Shown: positions 34,115 through 40,336 of the stretch, one piece after another
Numbering within the stretch: position 1 is the first letter of the stretch
Layout of the letters: the number at the start of each line of letters is the position of its first letter
NCBI GenBank assembly: GCA_964443145.1
Contig: CAYUBS010000012.1
Coordinates: 1 to 40,336, forward strand
DNA from: JAHEFT01 sp964443145
GTDB lineage: Bacteria; Pseudomonadota; Gammaproteobacteria; Xanthomonadales; SZUA-36
Direction of reading: 5' to 3'
Length of the DNA stretch: 40,336 bases
Program-made: the position numbers and the translations under genes
The notes under the pieces: generated by a model
Database searches by the model: none
Told to the model about the DNA's origin: nothing
Seen by the model: the letters and a program-made list of their open reading frames with translations, nothing else

Positions 34115-34288
34115 TTATCCTCCTGGGCAGCCCGCGAGTTTAGCACATTTTCCTGTAATTAGAACAACACCACCCCTTTCGGGATGCCGTGTGCCATCTC
34201 TGCAATTCTGCCGAACGTGTTTAATTATGTGACTGCAATCTTTGACAGGCGGTAAAGCGATTTGTTCCCGTTTACATGGAGATTTTCA

Positions 34289-35248
34289 TTACCGTCCAAT
34301 CATGCCGTTTTCCCGGATTTGCCGCAGGTACCGCTGAACCGAAATCCAGGCTCCGAAAAAGCCCAGGAGACCGCCACCCAACAACACCAGTACGATGCCG
34401 GTTGCGCCCAGGTTCTGCACGGCAAAACTGTTGCCATACGCATCCAGTAGGGCATCGAGCGGTTGTCGCAGGTAATACAAACAGAGATTGAACAACACCA
34501 GCGCCAGCAAACCGCCGAGCATCCCATACCAGAAACCTGAATACAGAAAGGGCTGCCGGATGAACCCGTTGCCCGCCCCTACCAGGCTCAATACCTGGAT
34601 TTCCTCTGCGCGGTTGGCAACGTCCAGCCGGATCGTGTTGGCGACAACCACAACCACAGCCAGCGAAAACATCAATGCCAGCACGGAAACCAGCGCGTCA
34701 CCCAGTTCGAGCATGCCCGCCAGGCGCTGTAACCACTTGAAATCGACCTGAACAAGGTCGACCGCTGGTTGCTGCTGCAACCATTCGTCCAGGGTCAACA
34801 CCAGCGCACCGAGCTCCTGATCTTCCGATGGTTCGGGGATGACAAGCAACACCCACGGCAGAGGATTTTCATCAAATACATCAAGAGCCTGACCAAAACC
34901 GGAAGCATCCCGAAACTGCTGCATCCCCTGCTCGGGTGAGACCGTCTCCACGCCGGCAGCCAACTCCTGCCCGATCAGCGTGGCCAGGGCGTTCGCATCC
35001 TCCTCAACGGCAGTGCTTTTGAGAAATACCGTGATGGTGCCCCATTGCTCCTGCTGCAGGTCGAGAGAACGGAGATTCTTTACGGTCACATACAGCCCTA
35101 ACGGAAGAGCCATCGCAATACCCAGCACCAGCACGGTCATCAATGTGCCCATGCGGTGACTCAGCAAGGTGCCGAGGCTGGAAAAAAAACTATACATCTG
35201 CCGCCGGCCCCAGGCCCGCGACTTTCTCCGGAACCCGGAAATGCTCAT
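34289..35248 (-). CDS. ftsX: Cell division protein FtsX
   Basis: FtsX forms the membrane part of the FtsEX complex that couples ATP hydrolysis to septal amidase activation through EnvC. The 319-residue protein has an N-terminal amphipathic stretch with RAWGRRQM, a membrane helix (about 32-55), a periplasmic domain of about 110 residues and three further C-terminal helices. The FtsX layout and the DEEIL-like ALVLTLDEWL segment are present. Start overlaps the ftsE stop in ATGA. The EnvC homologue at 9731-10909 in the same window is its expected periplasmic partner. Confidence 0.95.
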   Translation of the reverse strand: MSISGFRRKSRAWGRRQMYSFFSSLGTLLSHRMGTLMTVLVLGIAMALPLGLYVTVKNLRSLDLQQEQWGTITVFLKSTAVEEDANALATLIGQELAAGVETVSPEQGMQQFRDASGFGQALDVFDENPLPWVLLVIPEPSEDQELGALVLTLDEWLQQQPAVDLVQVDFKWLQRLAGMLELGDALVSVLALMFSLAVVVVVANTIRLDVANRAEEIQVLSLVGAGNGFIRQPFLYSGFWYGMLGGLLALVLFNLCLYYLRQPLDALLDAYGNSFAVQNLGATGIVLVLLGGGLLGFFGAWISVQRYLRQIRENGMIGR

Positions 35249-35934
35249 GCGACGGACCCCGCCAGATCCCGTCCCGGTATGTCATCCACCAGCCCGCCTT
35301 GCGATAACACCATCACACGCTGACCCATCGACCGGATAAGCGCAAGATCATGGCTGGCAATCATGATGGTCATGCCCTGTTCATTCAAGTGCCGAAACAA
35401 GCCGAATAATTCGCGTGATAAGTCAGGGTCGAGGTTACCCGTGGGCTCGTCGGCCAACAGGATGGGCGGCATTCCGACGATCGCGCGTGCGATTCCGACA
35501 CGCTGTTGCTCGCCGCCGGACAACATCCTGGGCCAGGATTTTTCCTTGCCGAGCAAACCCACCATGTCCAGCGCAGCTCTCACCCTTTTGCGGATGTCCT
35601 TATAGCGCATGCCGGCGATCATCAGCGGCAGTGAGACGTTGTCAAAAACGGTTTTGTCGTTGAGTAGCTTATGATCCTGGAAGATCATCCCGATGCCGCG
35701 ACGTACCTGGGGCGTCTGCCGGAGAGATGTTTTACTCAGATTTCTGCCGTTGACCAGCACCTGGCCACGGGTGGCCTGTTCCAGCATCAGGGTGAGTCGA
35801 AGCAACGTGCTCTTGCCGGCGCCGGAGTGGCCGGTCAGAAAAACCATTTCTCCGGCATCCAGGTGAAAACTGATGTCACGCAGGGCTATTGCACCGCCCT
35901 GGTAACGTTTTGTCACACGCTCAAAAGTGATCAT
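35245..35934 (-). CDS. ftsE: Cell division ATP-binding protein FtsE
   Basis: This 229-residue ABC ATPase is the cytoplasmic partner of FtsX. It has Walker A GHSGAGKST (35-43), Q-loop in GMIFQDHKLL, signature LSGGEQQR (138-145) and Walker B ILLADEPTG (158-166), followed by the switch histidine in ASHDLAL. The FtsE-specific DHKLLNDKTVFDNV segment separates it from LolD and MacB relatives. The gene precedes ftsX and rpoH in one likely transcription unit, and lies 34 bp after rhlB on the same strand. Confidence 0.96.
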   Translation of the reverse strand: MITFERVTKRYQGGAIALRDISFHLDAGEMVFLTGHSGAGKSTLLRLTLMLEQATRGQVLVNGRNLSKTSLRQTPQVRRGIGMIFQDHKLLNDKTVFDNVSLPLMIAGMRYKDIRKRVRAALDMVGLLGKEKSWPRMLSGGEQQRVGIARAIVGMPPILLADEPTGNLDPDLSRELFGLFRHLNEQGMTIMIASHDLALIRSMGQRVMVLSQGGLVDDIPGRDLAGSVA

Positions 35935-35968
35935 CTCGCAGCCCGGTTATCACCCTTGTCAGTCAGGA

Positions 35969-37258
35969 TTACCGACGGCGGCGCCCTTGCCCACCACCAC
36001 TATTATGCCTGCCACGGGAATTGCCTTTGCCCCCGCCGCTGCGATTGTGCCGCCGTGGCCGGGGAGCCACTTTCTCAATCTCGGGCATCTGTTCCGCGCT
36101 CGCCTGTTCCATCTCGATCGGATAGCCGATGAAGGCTTCGATTTCGGGCAAATGGAATGCGTAATGCTCACAGGCGAAACTGATGGCTTCACCCCTGGCG
36201 CCCAGCCGGGCCGTGCGGCCAATGCGGTGGACGTAGTCCTCAGCATCCTGCGGCAGGTCGTAATTGAACACGTGCGTGACGTCCGGGATATGCAGCCCGC
36301 GAGCGGCTACATCGGTTGCCACCAAAACAGGAAGCTCTCCGTCATGGAAACGTTTAAGCAGGGTCTGCCTCTTCTTTTGCGGCACTTCTCCTGACATCGC
36401 CGCCGCCAGTATGCCGTTGGCATTCAGCGTGCGCTCAACAATGTCAGTGGCAGCACGGGTGTTGGCAAACACCATGACCCGGCCGTCTTTTATATCCCGT
36501 AGCAACCCGACCAAAAGCGGCAGCTTTTCCTCGTTGGCGGGGTAGTAAACGAATTGTTCCACTCGATCGGCCGTTACCCGCTCGGCCTCCACCTTCAGCA
36601 GTTCGGGTTCATTCATATGCTCGTAGGCCAGTTCCAGAACCCGCTGCGACAGTGTTGCCGAGAACATCAGGCATTGCCGCTGGTCGGGAGGTGGCAAGCG
36701 CCGCAGGAAGTAACGAATGTCCTTGATAAATCCAAGGTCGAACATACGGTCGGCTTCGTCCAGCACCATCACGTCGATCTGTTTCAGGTTGAACACGTTC
36801 TGTTTGAAGTAATCCAGGATGCGTCCGGGCGTTCCGATCAGAACATCGACCCCGTCCTGCAAAGTCTTACGTTGTTTCTCATAATCAACGCCACCGTAGG
36901 CCAGGCCGAACTTGAGGCCGGTATCACCACCCAGTAACAGTGCGTCCTTGTGAATCTGAAGTGCCAATTCACGGGTTGGTGCAAGTATCAGAGAACGCGG
37001 GTGACGTACTGGCTCGGTTTGAGGATTTTCCAGCAGCCGCTGAAAAATCACCAAAAGGAAAGCTGCGGTCTTACCGGTACCGGTCTGCGCCTGGCCTGCG
37101 ACATCTTTGCCCTTCAGGGCCGGAGGCAAGGTCAGCGCCTGGATCGGGGTACAATATGTGAAGCCCGCCCGGTCCAGACCCTTCTGCACTGTCGGAGAAA
37201 GATCCAGGGAGGAGAAGTTGACATCGCTCAGGGGATTGCTAAATTTGTTTTCAGGCAT
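35969..37258 (-). CDS. rhlB: DEAD-box ATP-dependent RNA helicase RhlB
   Basis: RhlB unwinds structured RNA for mRNA decay as part of the RNase E degradosome. The 429-residue protein has Q motif region TPIQALTLPPAL, motif I AQTGTGKT (57-64), DEAD (167-170), SAT (200-202) and HRIGRTAR (344-351). The C-terminal 35 residues are Arg/Gly-rich (GGGKGNSRGR and similar), a basic RNA-binding tail. RhlB rather than RhlE or SrmB is supported by the divergent trxA-rho neighbourhood, as in E. coli. Confidence 0.93.
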   Translation of the reverse strand: MPENKFSNPLSDVNFSSLDLSPTVQKGLDRAGFTYCTPIQALTLPPALKGKDVAGQAQTGTGKTAAFLLVIFQRLLENPQTEPVRHPRSLILAPTRELALQIHKDALLLGGDTGLKFGLAYGGVDYEKQRKTLQDGVDVLIGTPGRILDYFKQNVFNLKQIDVMVLDEADRMFDLGFIKDIRYFLRRLPPPDQRQCLMFSATLSQRVLELAYEHMNEPELLKVEAERVTADRVEQFVYYPANEEKLPLLVGLLRDIKDGRVMVFANTRAATDIVERTLNANGILAAAMSGEVPQKKRQTLLKRFHDGELPVLVATDVAARGLHIPDVTHVFNYDLPQDAEDYVHRIGRTARLGARGEAISFACEHYAFHLPEIEAFIGYPIEMEQASAEQMPEIEKVAPRPRRHNRSGGGKGNSRGRHNSGGGQGRRRR

Positions 37259-37490
37259 ATTGGGTTCACTTTAGTGTTGCGACAGCATTTGCCGGCCACG
37301 GATCGAATTATTTTGGTTTCTCAGGAATCAGGGGCTTGAAAATTGCTGTCGGCGCCTTGAAATCGTTGAACAGTTCAGTTGAAATGATGGTCCCGGTTAC
37401 GGATTCTTACCGGCCCTTGTAGTAACCATATTAACCGCGCAGACTGGCATGTACCAGTAACAATAGCGACGCGAATTCTGGAGAAGTAAA

Positions 37491-37817
37491 TTGAGTGATA
37501 AAATTAAGCACGTCACCGACGGCAGTTTCGACCAGGATGTCCTGAAAGCCGAAGGCCCTGTCCTGATCGACTACTGGGCCGAATGGTGTGGCCCATGCAA
37601 AATGATTGGACCCATTATTGAAGAGCTTGCCGAAGAATACGGTGACCGCCTGACGGTGACCAAAATGGACATCGACAGCAACCCGACGACACCCGCGCAG
37701 TTCAACATTCGCGGTATCCCAACGCTGATGATTTTCCGTGACGGAAAGGTACAGGCGACTAAGGTTGGCGCCATGACCAAGGGGCAGTTGAAGGCTTTCG
37801 TTGACGAAATCGTTTGA
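37491..37817 (+). CDS. trxA: Thioredoxin 1
   Basis: This 108-residue thioredoxin reduces cytoplasmic disulfides, including those of ribonucleotide reductase. It has the classical redox site WCGPC (C33, C36), the cis-proline in RGIPTLM, and the GAMTKGQL segment near the C-terminus. The start is TTG at 37491 (encoding MSDKIKH), with GGAGAAG four bases upstream; no ATG or GTG is better placed. It is divergent from rhlB and followed by its own terminator, then rho. Confidence 0.96.
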   Translation: MSDKIKHVTDGSFDQDVLKAEGPVLIDYWAEWCGPCKMIGPIIEELAEEYGDRLTVTKMDIDSNPTTPAQFNIRGIPTLMIFRDGKVQATKVGAMTKGQLKAFVDEIV

Positions 37818-37822
37818 TCACG

Positions 37823-37862
37823 AACCGGGACCCGCGCCACTCCGTGCAGGTCCCGGTTTTCA
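37823..37862 (+). terminator. Intrinsic terminator after trxA
   Basis: AACCGGGACC (37823-37832) pairs perfectly with GGTCCCGGTT (37849-37858), with a 16-base loop, followed by TTTT. It lies 5 bp after the trxA stop and should end the trxA transcript, leaving rho to its own promoter. Confidence 0.85.
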
Positions 37863-38064
37863 ATATACTGCGCGCAGGACTGGACGCTCTGTCGCAATCG
37901 TGCTAATTTTGTCTCATCTGTAGCTGGGCGCCCCCGTCCGGTTTATACACTTCCCTATTTGACCACCGGTATTTTAACCGGAAAAAACGGCGCTTTGATC
38001 AATCGACTACGATCTCGCTATCACTATCCAACAGGCATAGCCCTAAAATAAAATCAGAACCCTT

Positions 38065-39321
38065 ATGAACCTAACAGACCTCAAACAAAAATCGATTTCC
38101 AAACTCCAGGAACTCGCTAACGAAATGGGCCTGGAGGGCGTTGCGCGCTCCAGGAAGCAGGACATTATCTTCTCCATCCTAAAGGCGCACGCCAAGAGTG
38201 GCGAAAGCATCTTTGGTCATGGTGTACTGGAAATCCTGCAGGATGGCTTCGGTTTCCTGCGTTCCGAAGACAGCTCATACCTGGCGGGCCCTGATGACAT
38301 CTATGTCTCGCCCAGCCAGATCCGGCGCTTTGCTTTGCGCACCGGTGACACGCTTACCGGCAAGATCAGGCCGCCCAAGGACAGCGAGCGCTATTTTGCA
38401 CTGCTCAAGGTCGAGGAAATCAACTACGAATCACCGGACGCCGCCAAGAGCAAGATTCTGTTTGAGAACCTGACGGCGGAGTTCCCTACCCAGCAACTCG
38501 TGCTGGAGCGCGGAACCGGCAGTACTGAGGACGTAACGGCCAAGATCATTGACCTGGTTTCGCCGATCGGCCGTGGCCAGCGCGGGCTGATCGTATCACC
38601 GCCAAAGGCCGGTAAGACCATTATGCTGCAGAACATAGCCACCAGCATCCGGGCCAACCACGAAGACTGCAAGATGATCATCCTGCTGATCGATGAGCGG
38701 CCCGAAGAAGTGACCGAAATGAAACGTTCGGTGGATGCTGAAGTTATTTCGAGCACCTTCGACGAACCGGCATCCAGGCATGTGCAGGTCGCCGAAATGG
38801 TCATCGAGCGCGCCAAGCGCCTGGTTGAACACAAAATCGACGTGGTGATCCTGCTCGACTCCATCACCCGCCTTGCCCGCGCCTACAACACCGTTGCCCC
38901 GTCCTCAGGCAAAGTACTCACCGGTGGTGTTGACGCCAACGCACTGCAACGTCCGAAGCGGTTTTTCGGCGCAGCCCGAAACGTTTCCGAAGGTGGCTCA
39001 CTGACCATCATCGCCACCGCGCTGGTCGAAACCGGTTCGAAGATGGACGAAGTCATTTACGAAGAATTCAAGGGCACTGGCAACATGGAGGTTCATCTGA
39101 ACCGCCGCATTGCAGAGCGCCGCACCTATCCTGCTATCGACATCAATCGTTCGGGCACACGCCGCGAAGAGTTGATGATTGGGCAGGATCAACTGCAGAA
39201 AGTGTGGATCCTGCGCAAGCTGCTGCATCCAATGGATGAAGCACAGGCCATCGAGTTCATGCTGGACAAGATGAAAGCCACCAAGACCAACGCCGAGTTC
39301 TTCAACTTCATGAAGCGGTGA
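38065..39321 (+). CDS. rho: Transcription termination factor Rho
   Basis: Rho is the hexameric RNA-dependent ATPase helicase that ends transcription at unstructured C-rich sites. The 418-residue protein has the N-terminal helical MNLTDLKQKSISKLQELA start, the RNA-binding cold-shock fold with GFGFLRS (61-67), Walker A PPKAGKT (179-185), Walker B with VVILLDSITR, and the Q- and R-loop regions. Length matches E. coli Rho (419). The 200-base leader after the trxA terminator shows no good Shine-Dalgarno before the ATG. Rho leaders in other bacteria mediate autoregulated termination, which may apply here. Confidence 0.97.
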   Translation: MNLTDLKQKSISKLQELANEMGLEGVARSRKQDIIFSILKAHAKSGESIFGHGVLEILQDGFGFLRSEDSSYLAGPDDIYVSPSQIRRFALRTGDTLTGKIRPPKDSERYFALLKVEEINYESPDAAKSKILFENLTAEFPTQQLVLERGTGSTEDVTAKIIDLVSPIGRGQRGLIVSPPKAGKTIMLQNIATSIRANHEDCKMIILLIDERPEEVTEMKRSVDAEVISSTFDEPASRHVQVAEMVIERAKRLVEHKIDVVILLDSITRLARAYNTVAPSSGKVLTGGVDANALQRPKRFFGAARNVSEGGSLTIIATALVETGSKMDEVIYEEFKGTGNMEVHLNRRIAERRTYPAIDINRSGTRREELMIGQDQLQKVWILRKLLHPMDEAQAIEFMLDKMKATKTNAEFFNFMKR

Positions 39322-39331
39322 TTTGAGCACG

Positions 39332-40336
39332 GTGATTGGTACACGACTAATATCACGACGGTTTGTTCTCACTTTTTTCCTGGCCCTGTTTTCGGCGCAA
39401 CTCTACGCGCAGGAAAATGGCCTGCTGGAACTTACCGTCGAACCCGCTGCGGGCAGGGTTTTGCTACACCTGGACTCGCTTCCGGCTGACTTCCTTTATG
39501 TTCCGGCCCTGCAATCGGGGGTCGGGTCAAACGATCTTGGACTGGATCGTGGGCAAATGGACCGCACACGATGGGTTCGTTTTGAACGCTACGGTAACCG
39601 GGTGTTACTGCTTGAACCCAACCTCGCGTTCCGCGCCGATACCGAAAACATTCACGAACGCCGCGCTGTGGGTGAGGCGTTTGCGCAATCCGTACTGGCC
39701 GGATTCCCGGTCGAGGACCCCGCGCAAGAAAACGAAAACGGAGTCACGATCGATCTTGGCCCGCTACTACTTTCCGACATAACCCGAATCGGTGTGCGAA
39801 TCGCTGAACTCGAGCAGGGCACCTTCGAAATGGACCCTGACCGTTCTGCAATAGATGCCGCCGGCATTAAGAATTTCCCGGAGAACACACTGATCCCGGT
39901 CGTGATGACGTTAAAGGGTTCAGAACCGGGTGACTATATCAGGGACGTAACGCCTACCCCGGACTCGTTGACGGTCCGCATAGTTCACCAGTTTATACGG
40001 CTTCCGGACGCCACTTATCAACCGCGACAGTTCCATCCCCGTTCCGGGTATTTTGAGCTGGACTATCGGGATTACGCGGTCCCGCTGGACCAGCCAATAG
40101 AGCAACGCCTGATCTATCGGCACCCGCTTGAACCCGGCGAAACAATTCGTTATTACGTCGACAGCGGCGCCCCCGAGCCAATCCGCAGTGCCTTGATCGA
40201 AGGCGCTTCGTGGTGGAATGAAGCTTTCGAAGAAGCCGGTTTCGAAAATGGTTTCAGTGTCGAAGTACTACCCCAGGATGCTGACCCGCTCGATGTTCGC
40301 TACAACGTCGTCCAGTGGGTACACCGTTCAACCCGG
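39332..40336 (+). CDS. Secreted zinc-dependent metalloprotease family protein (DUF5117/DUF5118 type), 5' part
   Basis: This reading frame stays open to the window end (335 codons seen). It starts with a signal peptide, RRFVLTFFLALFSAQLYA, cleaved before QENG, then a beta-rich region. It reaches PIEQRLIYRHPLEPGE, YYVDSGAPEPIRSALIEGA and WWNEAFEEAGFENGF, which are the DUF5117-to-catalytic-domain junction of the large (about 800-residue) zinc metalloproteases containing DUF5118, DUF5117 and DUF4953. The HExxH zinc motif would lie beyond the window. The start could be GTG 39332 or TTG 39323; neither has a strong Shine-Dalgarno. It begins 10 bp after rho, suggesting readthrough from rho. Confidence 0.8.
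   Translation, partial: MIGTRLISRRFVLTFFLALFSAQLYAQENGLLELTVEPAAGRVLLHLDSLPADFLYVPALQSGVGSNDLGLDRGQMDRTRWVRFERYGNRVLLLEPNLAFRADTENIHERRAVGEAFAQSVLAGFPVEDPAQENENGVTIDLGPLLLSDITRIGVRIAELEQGTFEMDPDRSAIDAAGIKNFPENTLIPVVMTLKGSEPGDYIRDVTPTPDSLTVRIVHQFIRLPDATYQPRQFHPRSGYFELDYRDYAVPLDQPIEQRLIYRHPLEPGETIRYYVDSGAPEPIRSALIEGASWWNEAFEEAGFENGFSVEVLPQDADPLDVRYNVVQWVHRSTR

Noticed and set aside
34115..34288. Promoter of rpoH (for example TAAACT near the start codon)
   Set aside because: Candidate -10 elements had no -35 within 16-18 bp; a heat-shock or sigma-24 type promoter could not be shown either.
37967..37987. CCGGT-ATTTTA-ACCGG followed by a run of A as a terminator
   Set aside because: On the plus strand the tail is poly-A, not poly-U, and on the minus strand the T-run comes before the stem towards no gene end; it is at most a leader hairpin.

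Overview
The window looks like the chromosome of a free-living, aerobic, B12-using gammaproteobacterium. Several conserved gammaproteobacterial blocks are present: rhlB/trxA/rho, ftsE-ftsX-rpoH, and secB-gpsA beside gpmI-envC-ctp. The fused aspartokinase/diaminopimelate decarboxylase, the split class II ribonucleotide reductase and the DUF5117-type metalloprotease suggest the Xanthomonadales/Woeseiaceae/Chromatiales neighbourhood. That placement is inference from gene content only. I saw no tRNA, rRNA, IS element, prophage gene or CRISPR array. Genes are intact and tightly packed, and the window is core genome rather than an accessory island.

Left part (1-5500): the 5' end of deoA (thymidine phosphorylase, cut by the window edge) diverges from a six-helix K+-channel-like gene. 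A membrane NERD-domain protein follows on the minus strand. Then comes the split adenosylcobalamin-dependent ribonucleotide reductase, nrdJa then nrdJb, on the minus strand. The nrdJa promoter region carries two NrdR boxes 32 bp apart, just downstream of a good sigma-70 promoter. The 283-bp spacer between nrdJa and nrdJb is the most unusual sequence in the window. On the transcribed strand it has eleven GGA triplets (two on the other strand), two close matches to the CsrA/RsmA binding consensus, several small hairpins and a terminator-like hairpin. It is either a CsrB/RsmZ-type sponge RNA or a CsrA-controlled intercistronic leader.

Middle part (5500-19050): trmL converges on the minus-strand set rhodanese-secB-gpsA. 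Divergent from these, gpmI-envC-ctp form an overlapping plus-strand operon for glycolysis and cell-wall/periplasmic proteolysis. The next block runs on the minus strand in the order putA, gspA, gspB, rhomboid protease, DUF1820. Its gaps are 14 bp or less up to the rhomboid and 27 bp before the DUF1820 gene.

Cytochrome oxidase block (19078-27632): a complete aa3/caa3-type oxidase locus. It holds a DUF2244 gene, coxB with a fused cytochrome c domain, coxA, a 44-residue single-helix protein, ctaG (Cu delivery), coxC, a convergent twin-transmembrane protein, SURF1, a thioredoxin-like CxxxC membrane protein, ctaA and ctaB (heme A synthesis). Structural genes come first, then assembly factors, many with overlapping or near-overlapping starts and stops.

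Right part (27679-40336): gcvP (fused glycine decarboxylase) converges on the fused lysC-lysA gene. Upstream on the minus strand lie rpoH, ftsX, ftsE and rhlB. Divergent from rhlB are trxA (TTG start, clear terminator), rho, and the 5' part of a secreted zinc-metalloprotease-family protein cut by the window end. The only gene-free stretch over 300 bases is 5159-5499. It holds the nrdJa promoter and NrdR boxes, and I recognise nothing in its trmL-proximal half.
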